Positions 10,146 to 20,100 of a DNA stretch of 64,000 nt are shown piece after piece. The position numbers were made by a program, and so were the translations under genes. How positions within the stretch are numbered: position 1 is the stretch's first letter; the number at the start of each line of letters is the position of its first letter. The notes beneath the pieces are model-generated. The model had not been told where the DNA came from and did no database searches. It was given only the letters and a program-made list of their open reading frames with translations. The stretch spans positions 1 through 64,000 of the forward strand of contig JAHCJI010000010.1 in NCBI GenBank assembly GCA_026126305.1. Reading direction: 5' to 3'. The DNA is from Phycisphaeraceae bacterium. Its GTDB lineage: Bacteria > Planctomycetota > Phycisphaerae > Phycisphaerales > UBA1924.

Positions 10146-10468
10146 TTGGAGCGGGTATCCTGGGGCAAAGTTCGGGTGGTTCGGGAGGCGACATCGGCTC
10201 CTACCTCCTTGGGGTGGGCATCCTGCTTGTTGTCGTTGTCCTGAGCACATTCGTGTTGTTATTGGTCCGTCGAAAGATGCTCGGTTCGCAGTCGCAAGGC
10301 ATGGCGGGCTTCTCGACGATGGAAGACTTGCGAGAGATGGTGGATCGTGGGGAGATGACCAAAGAGGAGTATGACCAGGTCCGAAAAACCATGATCGACA
10401 AGGTCCGATCACAAATCGGCCCTTTGGACACCCGCTCCAGTTCCACTGGAACGGGTGACAGCACCTGA
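10136..10468 (+). CDS. Small membrane protein with SHOCT-like tail
   Basis: This 110-residue protein has a glycine-rich N-terminus, one strong membrane segment at about residues 23-44 (SYLLGVGILLVVVVLSTFVL) and a basic stop-transfer RRK. The soluble C-terminus contains MEDLREMVDRGEMTKEEYDQ, which resembles the SHOCT short C-terminal domain found at the ends of many small membrane proteins. The start is GTG inside the upstream gene (ten-base overlap). The tail would face the cytoplasm if positive-inside holds. Function is unknown. Confidence 0.78.
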   Translation: MGLVGAGILGQSSGGSGGDIGSYLLGVGILLVVVVLSTFVLLLVRRKMLGSQSQGMAGFSTMEDLREMVDRGEMTKEEYDQVRKTMIDKVRSQIGPLDTRSSSTGTGDST

Positions 10469-10594
10469 AACGACGGGACGAAAGCGTCAATTCTTGCGGA
10501 TTGCGGGCCTTTTCGATGCAGCATCAGCCTGAATCCGTCGATACAGTCCAGACGTACGGGGAAGTACCCCGGCAACTAGCCCAATGGGAACAGC

Positions 10595-11920
10595 ATGGCA
10601 AAGAACACCCGCGACGGCACGAATGATCCGAACAAGCCCAAACAAGGACAGGGCGACGATGGCTTCCGAGGCCGACGGGTGACCACCTGTTCATTTTGCG
10701 GCAAGTCCAGCCGCGAAGTGGGGCCCATGGTCGAAGGTCCCGGCCAGGTCTACATCTGTAACTCCTGCACGGACCTGTGCCTGAACATCTTCCGTCAAGA
10801 GAAGCGCAAGGTCTCGGCCGTGGGCAGCGCTCTGGGCGAGGTGCCCACGCCGCGCAGCATCGCCGAATTCCTCGACCAGTACGTCATCGGGCAGGAGCAG
10901 GCCAAGAAGACCCTGGCCGTGGCCGTCCATACCCACTACAAGAGGCTGCTGCACCTCGAGAGCGATGACCGCTCGGTGGAGCTGGACAAGAGCAATATCC
11001 TGCTGATCGGCCCCACGGGCAGCGGGAAGACGCTGCTGGCCCGCACGCTGGCGCGCATGCTGAAGGTGCCCTTTGCCATCGGCGACGCCACCACGCTTAC
11101 CGAGGCCGGGTACGTCGGCGAGGACGTCGAGAACCTGCTGCTCAAGCTCCTCCAGGCGGCCGACTTCGACCTCGACGCCGCCCAGCGGGGCATCATCTAC
11201 ATCGACGAGATCGATAAGATCGGCAAGACCAGCCAGAACGTCTCGATCACGCGCGACGTCTCGGGCGAGGGCGTCCAGCAAAGCCTGCTCAAGATGCTCG
11301 AAGGTACCGTGGCCAACGTGCCCCCACAGGGCGGCCGAAAGCACCCCGAGCAGCAATACATCCAGGTGGACACCAGCAACATCCTGTTCATCTGCGGCGG
11401 TTCATTCCAAGGGTTGGAAGACATCATCCGCCGTCGCATCGGACGCAGCCGGATCGGGTTCAGCACCACCGGCAAGGACGACAGCCAGGTCGGCGAGCGC
11501 AGTGGCGCGTTGCTGGCACAGGCCACGACCGAGGATGTGATCGAGTTCGGGATGATCCCCGAACTGGTGGGCCGCCTTCCCATCATCAGCCCGCTCATGC
11601 CGTTGACGCTCGATGTCATGATGACGGTGCTGACCCAGCCCAAGAACGCCTTGGTGCGGCAGTACCAGCATTTCTTCGAGTTGGAAGGTGCCAAGCTCCA
11701 GTTCACCAAGGCCGCCCTCAAGGAAATCGCCCAGCGCGCCCTCAAACGCGACACTGGTGCCCGCGCCTTGCGAGGCGTGATGGAAGACATCATGCTCGAC
11801 CTGCTCTACGAGTTGCCCGAACGCAACCACGACGGAGACAAGTACGTCATCGACGCGGACGACCTCAACGGTAAGCTCCGTCTCGAAGACCTACGGGTCG
11901 AGTCGAAGAAGACCGCCTAG
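10595..11920 (+). CDS. clpX: ATP-dependent Clp protease ATP-binding subunit ClpX
   Basis: ClpX is the AAA+ unfoldase that feeds substrates to ClpP. The N-terminal C4 zinc domain is complete, with C32, C35, C55 and C58. The AAA+ core shows GPTGSGKT (Walker A), the [11 protein letters not shown] pore-loop region and [10 protein letters not shown] (Walker B). The later [13 protein letters not shown] and the arginine-containing [13 protein letters not shown] sensor-2 segment are also present. At 441 residues it is typical with a slightly longer N-terminus. No clpP or tig is adjacent in this window, so the usual tig-clpP-clpX order is not seen here. Confidence 0.97.
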   Translation: MAKNTRDGTNDPNKPKQGQGDDGFRGRRVTTCSFCGKSSREVGPMVEGPGQVYICNSCTDLCLNIFRQEKRKVSAVGSALGEVPTPRSIAEFLDQYVIGQEQAKKTLAVAVHTHYKRLLHLESDDRSVELDKSNILLIGPTGSGKTLLARTLARMLKVPFAIGDATTLTEAGYVGEDVENLLLKLLQAADFDLDAAQRGIIYIDEIDKIGKTSQNVSITRDVSGEGVQQSLLKMLEGTVANVPPQGGRKHPEQQYIQVDTSNILFICGGSFQGLEDIIRRRIGRSRIGFSTTGKDDSQVGERSGALLAQATTEDVIEFGMIPELVGRLPIISPLMPLTLDVMMTVLTQPKNALVRQYQHFFELEGAKLQFTKAALKEIAQRALKRDTGARALRGVMEDIMLDLLYELPERNHDGDKYVIDADDLNGKLRLEDLRVESKKTA

Positions 11921-12061
11921 GGCAAAATTCACCGGTCTTGGAGCGCATACACACGGTGCCGCAAGCAGTTCTGCGCATCATTGGGCGTGATTGAGTCGGC
12001 CGCAAAGCGACGCCGCAAAAGCGCCTAGCGCGGTAGAAATGACTTGGGTAGCCCCGGCTGC

Positions 12062-13270
12062 TCACTCGTGCAGCACGAAGTTGCGTTCGAACCACAATTT
12101 TTCGAGCCGGGCGTCGATGTCGCCGCCTGGCTTCAGTTCCTGCCCGCAGGCGATGAGCAGGTCGACCAAACCGTCGAAGTCCGAGATCGAGATCACCTCG
12201 CTGCCAATGGAGGGCGGCGAGGTGTTGGTTCCCGCCTGCACGGCCGCAAGATCGGCCATGTTGTGGTAGTTGCCCAAGGGCAGGCACACGCAGGTCGCGT
12301 CATATCCGGCGGCACAGAAGACCGTGGCCTCGCAGGCGCCGCCGGCCATGAGTTTGCGTTGCCAGCGCCACGCGGGCATCTGGCTGGTCTTCTGGGCCGC
12401 GGTGGGCAGCGCCGGCCCCCCCGCCACCGCCTCGGCACGCGCCGCCACCGCTGCGGTCAGGCGGGGCGTGAAGACCGTCAGTCGATCTCCCACGCGCACG
12501 ATGGGACCGCCGCCGATGGGCGAATCGTCGAAGGATCGGCTGTTTTCCAGTGCGATGATCGGCGCGCCTTGTGGGATGGTTCGGCTTCGGCACGCACCGA
12601 GCGCACCCACGAAGCCGATCTCTTCGGCCCGAGTGAAGAACAACCGAACGTCTCGTCCCACCGGTTCTCCGTCCTGTGCCATGCGCAGGAGTTCGTCGAA
12701 GGCGGCCAGCGCCGCCGCCGCCGCCGCCAGGTCATCACAGGCCGGCGCGTGGAGCATGCCATCGCGGATAAACGCAACGGGCAGGTCCCATGTCGCGATG
12801 TCCCGTGCGGTCAGGCCATCGGTTGAGCTTCCCGTGTCCAGTCGCGCCCGGTATCGCTTGAACATCTCATCGTCGGTGCCCGCACTGGGTACTCGCTCGA
12901 TGATCGTCGCGCCAGGCGACTGCCCGGCCCCGGGATGCAGTCGGACTCTTGCCCCCTTGAAGTAATCTTCCATGACCCCGCCACGAAAGGCCAGCGTCAC
13001 GGTGTCACTGCCATCGATAGACTCGATGGTAAAGCCGGGGTGATCGAGGTGGGCCGTCACGTACACGGGCTCCCCCGGGGCAAAGGGTTCGGTCCGTCGC
13101 AGCGTCAGGTTGCCGTGCTCGTCGGCCGAGAGCATCAGCTCGGGCCGTTGGCTTGCCCAAGCCTCGATCCACCGCACGACACGTGTTTCCCGACCGGCCA
13201 CCGTGGGCATCGACGTGATTTCCTGAAGCCATCGATGGTGGACGGTTCGGCGAGTGGGCTCAATGGGCAT
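12062..13270 (-). CDS. Zinc metallopeptidase, M42/M28-like
   Basis: This 402-residue predicted aminopeptidase-type hydrolase has co-catalytic metal motifs in the order expected for clan MH. They are AHLDHPG (His and Asp), CDDLAAAA (bridging Asp), FFTRAEEIGFVGA (general-base Glu and metal Glu), and a C-terminal LPLGNYHNMAD histidine. There is no signal peptide, so it is probably cytoplasmic and acts on peptides. The start is the ATG giving MPIEPTRRTVHH; the longer frame is antisense to the flippase gene. It shares a 60-base divergent promoter region with the gene at 13331. The exact family (M42 versus M28) is uncertain. Confidence 0.8.
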   Translation of the reverse strand: MPIEPTRRTVHHRWLQEITSMPTVAGRETRVVRWIEAWASQRPELMLSADEHGNLTLRRTEPFAPGEPVYVTAHLDHPGFTIESIDGSDTVTLAFRGGVMEDYFKGARVRLHPGAGQSPGATIIERVPSAGTDDEMFKRYRARLDTGSSTDGLTARDIATWDLPVAFIRDGMLHAPACDDLAAAAAALAAFDELLRMAQDGEPVGRDVRLFFTRAEEIGFVGALGACRSRTIPQGAPIIALENSRSFDDSPIGGGPIVRVGDRLTVFTPRLTAAVAARAEAVAGGPALPTAAQKTSQMPAWRWQRKLMAGGACEATVFCAAGYDATCVCLPLGNYHNMADLAAVQAGTNTSPPSIGSEVISISDFDGLVDLLIACGQELKPGGDIDARLEKLWFERNFVLHE

Positions 13271-13330
13271 CTTCCAGCATAGGGTGTTCAAGCCGCCGAC
13301 CCCAACTATTCGGGTGTACGCTGGGGACGC

Positions 13331-14935
13331 ATGAGCACTGCTCCGAAGCAAGACATGCCGTTGGTTCCCAAAGCCCGCAGGCGTGGTCCGGCTTGGCGCG
13401 TGGGCATGATCCTGATCCGGCTGTTGGTACCCGTGGTTGTCATCTGGTTGGTGTGGGGGGAGCTGACCAGGCTGGATTGGCCCCAGGTACGGGCAGAGAT
13501 GGCCAACGCGAACTTCCTGCTGCTGGCCTTGGCTGCGCTGGTCGTCGTGGCCAATGTCGCGGCGATGGGGCTCTATGACGCCGTCAGTTTTCCCGGCACA
13601 CCCAAGCTCGGCTTCACCAAACGCTGGGGCCTGGGCTCGCTGTGCTTTGCCTGGAGCAACTTCCTGACTATCGGGCCCATAGGCGGGCCGGCGCTGCGTT
13701 TCCTGGTCTACGGCCGGCACGGCCTGTCGGCGTCGCAGGTGGCTCGTGGCCTGGGCGCACAGTACATGGGCTTTGCTGGTGGTCTTATCGGCTGGCTGTG
13801 CGCCTCGATGCTTCCGGTCGATGGCGTGCCGGGCCTGATCATCCGAGCCGGTTTTGCCCTTGTCCTGTCTTTGGCCATCACCATTGCCATCCGACGGATC
13901 GTCCTGCACATCCTCGACCGCCGGACGATGCGCAACCAAACGGGTGAGACAGGCGGAGCGCTCGACCAATTCCGCCGCATCCGACCAACCGCCCTGGGGT
14001 TGGTCGGCTTCCTGGATTGGGGCTTCTCACTCCTGGCGTTCTCGATCGTGGCCTGGTCTGCGGGTATGCCGCTGACCACGGACACAGCCGCCAAGACATT
14101 TTTGGGCGGACACCTTGTCGGGATGATCTCGATGATGCCCGGCGGGCTCGGTTCGGCCGACGCCGCGTGGCTGTATGGTCTGACCGAGGCCGGAAACGAG
14201 CCCGACGTGGCAGCTGCGGGCATCCTCTTGTTCCGCGTGGTGTTCTACCTCTTGCCCTGGGCCATCGCCGCTGCGGCCACGCTGACTATCGCCGGTCCTC
14301 GATACACCGAAGCGACGGCGTGGCGTCCGCACGTCCTGGGCATGGTGGTCGTTGTGTACGCGGGCATCATCTTGTCGGCCCTGGCCTTGCCCGCCACGGG
14401 GGTTTGGCCCATGGCGCATCCATTGCCACCGACGATCTTCGTGAACCAGGCGACCCACATCCTCGGGCTTGTGGCGGTCATCGGGGCCGCGTGCCAGGTC
14501 CCCGGCATCCTCATGCGATCCCGGCGGTCCTGGCGATTGGCTATGGCGTATACCGCACTTGGCATGGCTTCCCACGCGCTCAAGGGCGACGACATCCAGG
14601 AAGTCCTCGTCTGTGCTTTGGTGATCGTCCTGACATACGCCGCTCGCAAGAGTATCGATCAGCCCGGTACATACCGATCACCATGGTGGATCCCCGGAGC
14701 GATCATCTCGGCGTGTACCGCCTTGTACTGGCTTGTGGGCATCCAGGCGTTTCCGCGGAACACCCTCGATGCGTCGGACCTGCTCGTGTTTGGCACGGCG
14801 CAGGGTGCGGGGCGCTACATGCGAGGTGGTGTTTTCCTGATCGCCGCGACTTTGTTCATGTTCGTCTTCGAAGGTGTGCGCTCTATCCGAAATCGCGATC
14901 CGCTTCGATCACCACGGACACCACCAATCGCGTAG
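13331..14935 (+). CDS. LPG-synthase TM / flippase-like (UPF0104) membrane protein
   Basis: This 534-residue multi-pass inner-membrane protein has about twelve hydrophobic segments. GPIGGPALRFLVYGRHGLS and MMPGGLGSADAAWLYGL are the conserved loops of the UPF0104/AglD-like family, related to the flippase half of MprF. No C-terminal acyltransferase domain is present, so it is the membrane module alone. The likely role is lipid or lipid-linked precursor handling, which is inference. It is convergent with the CvpA-type gene, separated by two bases, so both must terminate within each other's 3' region. Confidence 0.85.
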   Translation: MSTAPKQDMPLVPKARRRGPAWRVGMILIRLLVPVVVIWLVWGELTRLDWPQVRAEMANANFLLLALAALVVVANVAAMGLYDAVSFPGTPKLGFTKRWGLGSLCFAWSNFLTIGPIGGPALRFLVYGRHGLSASQVARGLGAQYMGFAGGLIGWLCASMLPVDGVPGLIIRAGFALVLSLAITIAIRRIVLHILDRRTMRNQTGETGGALDQFRRIRPTALGLVGFLDWGFSLLAFSIVAWSAGMPLTTDTAAKTFLGGHLVGMISMMPGGLGSADAAWLYGLTEAGNEPDVAAAGILLFRVVFYLLPWAIAAAATLTIAGPRYTEATAWRPHVLGMVVVVYAGIILSALALPATGVWPMAHPLPPTIFVNQATHILGLVAVIGAACQVPGILMRSRRSWRLAMAYTALGMASHALKGDDIQEVLVCALVIVLTYAARKSIDQPGTYRSPWWIPGAIISACTALYWLVGIQAFPRNTLDASDLLVFGTAQGAGRYMRGGVFLIAATLFMFVFEGVRSIRNRDPLRSPRTPPIA

Positions 14936-14937
14936 CC

Positions 14938-16758
14938 TCAACGGCGGCCAGCGGCGGAAACATCGACCGCCGGCTCCCAACGGGCCACGATCTGGTCGCC
15001 GGCAACCATCGCCACGATCTTCACGCCCGCGCTCACGTTGTAGATGAAGTGCACGTCCTGCGTGGCACGGCTGGCGCTGACTGTGAACGGCAGGCTGCCG
15101 AACTCGCGGATGGGCTGTCCCGGGGTGAAACTGATGTATGTGTTAGCGTCCTCGACGGCCACGTAGCCCACGGGCGGATACTGCTGGCCCCGATCATCGA
15201 CCAGCATCGGCGCGGGGCTGCCCTGGGCGTTCTGGTACAGCTGGCCATTGAGCGCCAGCCGCGAAGAGCGTCCCACGTCGGCCTGCACGATGCGCACGTC
15301 GGTCGGCTGGCTGAATCCCGCGATGCGCAGATTCGCCTCGGCGATGAACTGGCCACGCAACTCGGCCGTGCGGAAGACCTCGGTCCCGCCCACGATGAAG
15401 TGGAAGCGATCGCGATCGCCCTTGAAGGTCTGCAAGCCACGTTCGGCACCCTTCTTGATCTGGATCCGGCCTGGCAAGGTGTTGAGGATCTGGAGGTGAT
15501 ACTCCTCGCCGGTCAAAGCCTGGCGGCCTCGCATGGTCTCGATCCGGACCATGTAGTCGGTCTTGAGTTTGTCCAGGTCGATGCCGCCGTGCTCGAAGTT
15601 CGGAACGGCGTTGTCGCGCTGGGCGGTCGATTCGAAGGTCAGATCGGGCGTGGGATCGATCGTCTTGCGTACGCCCCGGATGTAGATGGCTATCGGTCGA
15701 TACGTGCGCGGCAGCGCGAAGTCGAAGACCATGATCGCCTTGGTCGCACCGCCCACCGAGGCGATGAAGGTCTCGTCGGCGTCGAAGCGGAAACGCGCCA
15801 GTTGCGTGTCATCGCCCTCGGCCTGCGCGATCACCGCCGAAGGGTGGAACGCGCGCGTGAACCCCGTGCCCGCCTGCTCGGCCACCAGGCGGACCTGAGC
15901 GTTGCCAATCACGATCTTCGCACCGCCGCCCATCTCACGGGCCTCGGCATCGAACTCCACGACCACACCGGCCACGTAGCCGTTGGTGATTTCCTGTCCA
16001 TCCAGACCAATGACGCGCTGGTTGACATTCTGCCAGCGGTCACGCATCAACTCGGTGATGTTGCCGCCCCGGTCGATATCCCCAAGCGCATACCACTGCA
16101 CCACGCGATACTCGCTGGGGCGCGAGGCATTACGGCTGCGTCCATCGAAACTGGTACGCATGGCCGAACCCAACTCGTGGAAGTTCGGGTGCCAGCGGTG
16201 CAAGGGTTGTTCGGTGTTCAATGATCCGCGGGACATCCAGGAAAACAACCCGGCGGTCCACTCGTCGACGTATGGACGCAGGGGGGACTTGTTCCGCACG
16301 ACGCTGCCGCGTGCGCCGCCACCCTCCTGGGTAAAGACGAGGCTTTGAACGGGCTTGTCGGGCCCGAAGCGCATGAGGCTCAGCGACATCAGGACAAAGC
16401 CCACGGTCAGGATGCCCGTCGCCAGGCCGCACACGCCCGCTCCCACGTACTCGACGTTGTCGTTGAACTTGAGGTTTGCCGGCACGAGCTTGTCGACCGT
16501 AACACGCAGCAGGGCCAACGCGATGGCAAAGGACATGCCCAGCGACACGCCGTGCGCGGTATCACGCAGGATCGTGCCCACGCCACGGCCCGGCGCCTTC
16601 GTCAGCAACAGAGTCGCCAGCGGCTCGTATACCGCAAAGGCCACCGCCCCCGCCGCGAGCACGCACAGCAGGTGCAGGAACGCGCTGAAGAAGCCGCGGA
16701 TCACCCACACCCACGTGAGCACGAGCACGGCCAAGAGCGAGAAGATGGTCCACATCAT
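14938..16758 (-). CDS. CvpA-family membrane protein with long soluble extension
   Basis: The first 160 residues are a CvpA-like module: four hydrophobic helices with WVIRGFFSAFLHLLCVLAAG, a central amphipathic region and VEYVGAGVCGLATGILTVGF. CvpA proteins are usually about 160-230 residues, but this one continues to 606. The extension has no further membrane segment and looks beta-rich, so it is probably outside the cytoplasmic membrane. The start is preceded by AAGGAG eight bases before the first of two ATGs. It lies 46 bases downstream of the PilB-like gene and may belong to the pilus-motor operon. Function of the extension is unknown. Confidence 0.8.
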   Translation of the reverse strand: MMWTIFSLLAVLVLTWVWVIRGFFSAFLHLLCVLAAGAVAFAVYEPLATLLLTKAPGRGVGTILRDTAHGVSLGMSFAIALALLRVTVDKLVPANLKFNDNVEYVGAGVCGLATGILTVGFVLMSLSLMRFGPDKPVQSLVFTQEGGGARGSVVRNKSPLRPYVDEWTAGLFSWMSRGSLNTEQPLHRWHPNFHELGSAMRTSFDGRSRNASRPSEYRVVQWYALGDIDRGGNITELMRDRWQNVNQRVIGLDGQEITNGYVAGVVVEFDAEAREMGGGAKIVIGNAQVRLVAEQAGTGFTRAFHPSAVIAQAEGDDTQLARFRFDADETFIASVGGATKAIMVFDFALPRTYRPIAIYIRGVRKTIDPTPDLTFESTAQRDNAVPNFEHGGIDLDKLKTDYMVRIETMRGRQALTGEEYHLQILNTLPGRIQIKKGAERGLQTFKGDRDRFHFIVGGTEVFRTAELRGQFIAEANLRIAGFSQPTDVRIVQADVGRSSRLALNGQLYQNAQGSPAPMLVDDRGQQYPPVGYVAVEDANTYISFTPGQPIREFGSLPFTVSASRATQDVHFIYNVSAGVKIVAMVAGDQIVARWEPAVDVSAAGRR

Positions 16759-16804
16759 GATCGAAACTCCTTGCCTCTCTATTCGCTGTGGTCCGTGGCT
16801 TTGT

Positions 16805-18541
16805 TCATGCGTCGGCGGTGGCTGGCTTTGGCGCTGCGGCGGGCTTGCTGGCCCCCACCGTCACGCGCACGACCTCATCCACGCTCGTCTCACCCTCGAC
16901 CGCGCGGAGGATGGCGGCCTGCTGGATCGTCGGCACGTTCTGCTTGCGGAAGGCCGTCGCCAGCGCGTTGGGATCACCCTGTTCGATGGCGGCCTTTTCC
17001 TCGGCCCCGATCCGGTAGATCTCGAAAACGCCGATCTGGCCAACATACCCCGTCCCGTGGCTTTCCGGGCAAGGCACCAGCTTCTTGTTGACCTCGATGT
17101 GCGTGCGATGGCGGTACAGGGTCTTGACCTTGTCGGGGCTCAGTCCCAGCTTCTTGAGCATGTCCGGGCTGGGCACATACGCCTCGCGGCTCGACTTGGC
17201 CAGGGCCCGCACGAGTTTGCCGGCCACCACGCCCTTGAGCGAACGGGCCGCAAGGGCGTTGTTGTGCAGCGCCTTGCGGTACACCTCTACCGCCTGGAGC
17301 GCGTTGTCTGCGGGCACCGAGAGATAGACCCGCGCGTGTTCGGTGTCTCCCTTGGCCGCTTCGAGGGCGGTCGCCTCGTCGACAACTTCCGCCACGCCTA
17401 CGACATTGGGGTCTCGGCGAAGGATCGACCGCAGCAACGTGGCATGATCGGGGCCGCCCGCGGTCGGGCTCCAGATGTTCTGCCGGATGCCTTCGAGGGT
17501 ATCCTGCTGCTCCAACTCGATCGTCTGGATGTTTGACGTATACGCGTCGTGCATGCGAAGAACGGTGTAGAGCAGTGTCGAACGACCCATGCCCTTGGGC
17601 GAGGCCAGCAGCACCACGCCGGTACCGTCCTGCACGAGTTGTCGCAAGAGTTCGAACTGCTGTGGCAACAAGCCCAGGTTCTCGGCCTTGCGACGGACCG
17701 CCTTGGCAGGGTCGACCACGATGGTCATCTTCAGGCCCTGCTGGCCACCGCTCGTAATGACCCGCAGGTGGTGCCGTTCGCCACTTTTGGAGACATCGGG
17801 CTCGCCCACCTGGCGGCGCCGCTCTCCGGCTTCCAGACCCGAAGCGGTTTGCCAGAAAGCGATCACACGCATGGCGTCCTGTGCCGGCAGGGGCTCTCCC
17901 ATCACGGACCTCAGACCGTCGACGGTGTGCGCGACTACATAGCCGCGATCACCGCCGGGGAGCAGCTCGATCTTGTGCGCACGGTTGGCCACGCCATCGA
18001 TATACAGCTTCTCGGCGGCCGCCCGCACGATCATCTCGGCAGAGCCTTCCTCGGGGGCTTCCATGGTCACCCCGTCTGGCTTGACGATGGCCAGTTGGAC
18101 GCGGGCAGCCTTCTTGGCCTCCTTGGCGGTCTTGCGGGCCTCGAGCCATTGGCTGAAGTTCAGTGTGATGCGGTGCTCGGCGGGCACTCGCTCGTCCTTG
18201 TTGGCCAGATTGACGTAGATCATGGGCGGGACGGCCAGCAGGAGCATCGCCACGGGCCACGCCGCAAAGAATGCCCACATGCCCTCGATCGGGTTGAAGA
18301 CGATGGCTGCCATCGCCGCCAATGCCGAGACCATGTAGATCGTGTTCCACTTCTCTCGGGGCAGGTAGAAGCGGGCGGCGTGCTTGTCGGCCACGGTGGA
18401 GACAAACCATCCCCACGCCGCGAAGGTCGCAACGACGAGGATCGCCTTCCACCAGGAAGCGAGCACAAAGGCACCGGCCTGGGCCAGCAAGGCCGCGGGC
18501 ACGGGGAGCATCAAGAGTTCGGTCAGATCCACGAGTGGCAT
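16805..18541 (-). CDS. Membrane-anchored PilB/GspE-like ATPase, degenerate motifs
   Basis: The protein (578 residues) starts with four predicted membrane helices (residues 10-50 and 66-110), which canonical PilB/GspE lacks. Residues 170-570 align by eye with the type II secretion/type IV pilus assembly ATPase. The Walker A is SPKGMGRS (314-321), with arginine instead of the catalytic lysine. The Walker B region reads AEVVD instead of GEIRD, the HTN histidine box is PADN, and the zinc cluster is reduced to PCPESHGTGY. It could therefore be a non-hydrolysing scaffold or regulator of the pilus motor. The start is ATG at 18541 with purine-rich GAGAAAGGA directly upstream; ATG at 18568 is possible. 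The pilT gene is 84 bases upstream. Confidence 0.82.
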   Translation of the reverse strand: MPLVDLTELLMLPVPAALLAQAGAFVLASWWKAILVVATFAAWGWFVSTVADKHAARFYLPREKWNTIYMVSALAAMAAIVFNPIEGMWAFFAAWPVAMLLLAVPPMIYVNLANKDERVPAEHRITLNFSQWLEARKTAKEAKKAARVQLAIVKPDGVTMEAPEEGSAEMIVRAAAEKLYIDGVANRAHKIELLPGGDRGYVVAHTVDGLRSVMGEPLPAQDAMRVIAFWQTASGLEAGERRRQVGEPDVSKSGERHHLRVITSGGQQGLKMTIVVDPAKAVRRKAENLGLLPQQFELLRQLVQDGTGVVLLASPKGMGRSTLLYTVLRMHDAYTSNIQTIELEQQDTLEGIRQNIWSPTAGGPDHATLLRSILRRDPNVVGVAEVVDEATALEAAKGDTEHARVYLSVPADNALQAVEVYRKALHNNALAARSLKGVVAGKLVRALAKSSREAYVPSPDMLKKLGLSPDKVKTLYRHRTHIEVNKKLVPCPESHGTGYVGQIGVFEIYRIGAEEKAAIEQGDPNALATAFRKQNVPTIQQAAILRAVEGETSVDEVVRVTVGASKPAAAPKPATADA

Positions 18542-18625
18542 TCCTTTCTCGTGTCCAATGCAGTCCATGGTCCTGGTCGGCGACGCGGCCGTCCCGCGTC
18601 CGGATCGGTTCGATGCACGGGCCGA

Positions 18626-19813
18626 TCAGCGCTTCGACGAAGCGCCCCCGAATTTCTTGAGGCGCATCGAGAGGTCGTCCTTGTTCGGGCTTGCCTCCAT
18701 CGCGACACGCTGGTGGATGTACTCCTCCTCGATCAACTTCACGAGCCACGCGTTGAAGTCCACCATGCCCTGCTGCTGGGCCTCGATGGAGTTCAGGTAC
18801 TCGCGCAGCTCGCCCTCACGCTCTTCGAGGATGTGCTTCTGGACGACCGCGTCGTTGATCAGGATCTCGATGCCCGGGATGCGCGGGATGTGCTCGTGCA
18901 GCGTGGGCAGCAGCTTCTGGTACACGAACGCACGCATCTGATAGGCCAGCATCCGGCGAACCTGCTCGATTTCCTCGGTCTCGAACAGGCCGTAGATACG
19001 GCTGAAGGTCTGCGTCGTGCTCGACGCGTGGATCGTCCCGTAGACCAAGTGGCCCGTCTCGGCGGCGTTCAGGGCGGCCGCGAACGTGTCCTTGTCGCGC
19101 ATCTCGCCGATCAGCACGATGTCGGGGTTCTCACGCACCAAGGCCTTCAGGGCGATCTTGAAGTCCAGCACGTCGATGCCGATCTCACGCTGGTTGATCG
19201 TCGCCTTCTTATCGTGGAAGATGTACTCGATGGGGTCCTCGATGGTCACGATGTGGACCGGCTTGCGCTGGTTCACGTAATCGATCATCGAGGCGATCGT
19301 CGTCGACTTGCCCGAGCCCGTCACGCCGCTGAGCAGCACGATCCCCTGGGGCTGCAACGCGATCTTGCCCATCGCCTCGGGAAGGTGCAGCTTCTCGAAC
19401 GGAAGGATGTTGCTGGTGATCAGACGGGCCGCCAGCGAGATGCGGCCACGGGCCTTGAACAGGTTCATGCGGAAGCGGGCGCTCTCGTCGTAGTCGTACG
19501 CGAAGTCCACAGAGCCGTAATGGGCCAGGTCCTTTAACTGGTCCTCGTCCAGCGTGACCTTGATGATCTCCTGCCAGTCCTGGGCCGTCACCGGACGGGT
19601 GTCCAGAGGCTTGAGGGCACCACGCATCCGAAGCTTCGGTGGCTGGTCGGTCTTGATGATCAGGTCCGAGGCTCCGAACTTGATACAGGCCTTCAGGAAT
19701 TCGCCCAGACGGGTCGCGTGTGGGTCACGCTTGACACCCATGAAGTCCGACACCGGGGCCGTATGCCCAACCGGAGCGTGGTCGTGGTGAGTCACCGTTT
19801 CTGCGCTGCTCAT
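18626..19813 (-). CDS. pilT: Type IV pilus retraction ATPase PilT
   Basis: This 395-residue hexameric motor protein powers pilus retraction and twitching. It shows an N-terminal PAS-like domain (ASDLIIKTDQPPKLRMRG), GVTGSGKSTTIAS (Walker A), IEDPIEY (Asp box), IVLIGEMRD (Walker B) and GTIHASS (His box), all intact. The N-terminal 35 residues (MSSAETVTHHDHAP) are an extra low-complexity leader, and the C-terminus is longer than standard PilT by about 25 residues. It is in the same orientation as the PilB-like gene and probably leads that operon. Confidence 0.93.
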   Translation of the reverse strand: MSSAETVTHHDHAPVGHTAPVSDFMGVKRDPHATRLGEFLKACIKFGASDLIIKTDQPPKLRMRGALKPLDTRPVTAQDWQEIIKVTLDEDQLKDLAHYGSVDFAYDYDESARFRMNLFKARGRISLAARLITSNILPFEKLHLPEAMGKIALQPQGIVLLSGVTGSGKSTTIASMIDYVNQRKPVHIVTIEDPIEYIFHDKKATINQREIGIDVLDFKIALKALVRENPDIVLIGEMRDKDTFAAALNAAETGHLVYGTIHASSTTQTFSRIYGLFETEEIEQVRRMLAYQMRAFVYQKLLPTLHEHIPRIPGIEILINDAVVQKHILEEREGELREYLNSIEAQQQGMVDFNAWLVKLIEEEYIHQRVAMEASPNKDDLSMRLKKFGGASSKR

Positions 19814-20100
19814 GCTCTACAAACTCCAGACACCGCCGCACGGGCGTCCTGCCACTTCGTTCCATCCCGACCCAGCGGGCCTTGGGGCCCCAATTCGACC
19901 GAACGGCCGCGCCTTCGGTCGAGCCCTAAATGTAGCGCCATTGCCCCCCCCGACCGTTACCGACAATGGCCCGATCTTTGCAAAGAGGCCAAAAATTCTG
20001 GCCCCAATTTCAACCCATCGACCACCAGAGACTACCGGCTTGGACCCTGTTCGGATGCGAGTTGGGCCATGTTCCGGCCCCGCCGCCGCTTTCGCGCACG
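19814..20100. other. Intergenic region upstream of pilT
   Basis: About 330 bases lie between pilT and the second sigma gene. No gene is supported. A GGCCAAAAATTCTGGCC inverted repeat (stem of five) sits near 19988-20004. The pilT promoter should lie here, but I cannot pick one with confidence. Confidence 0.5.
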
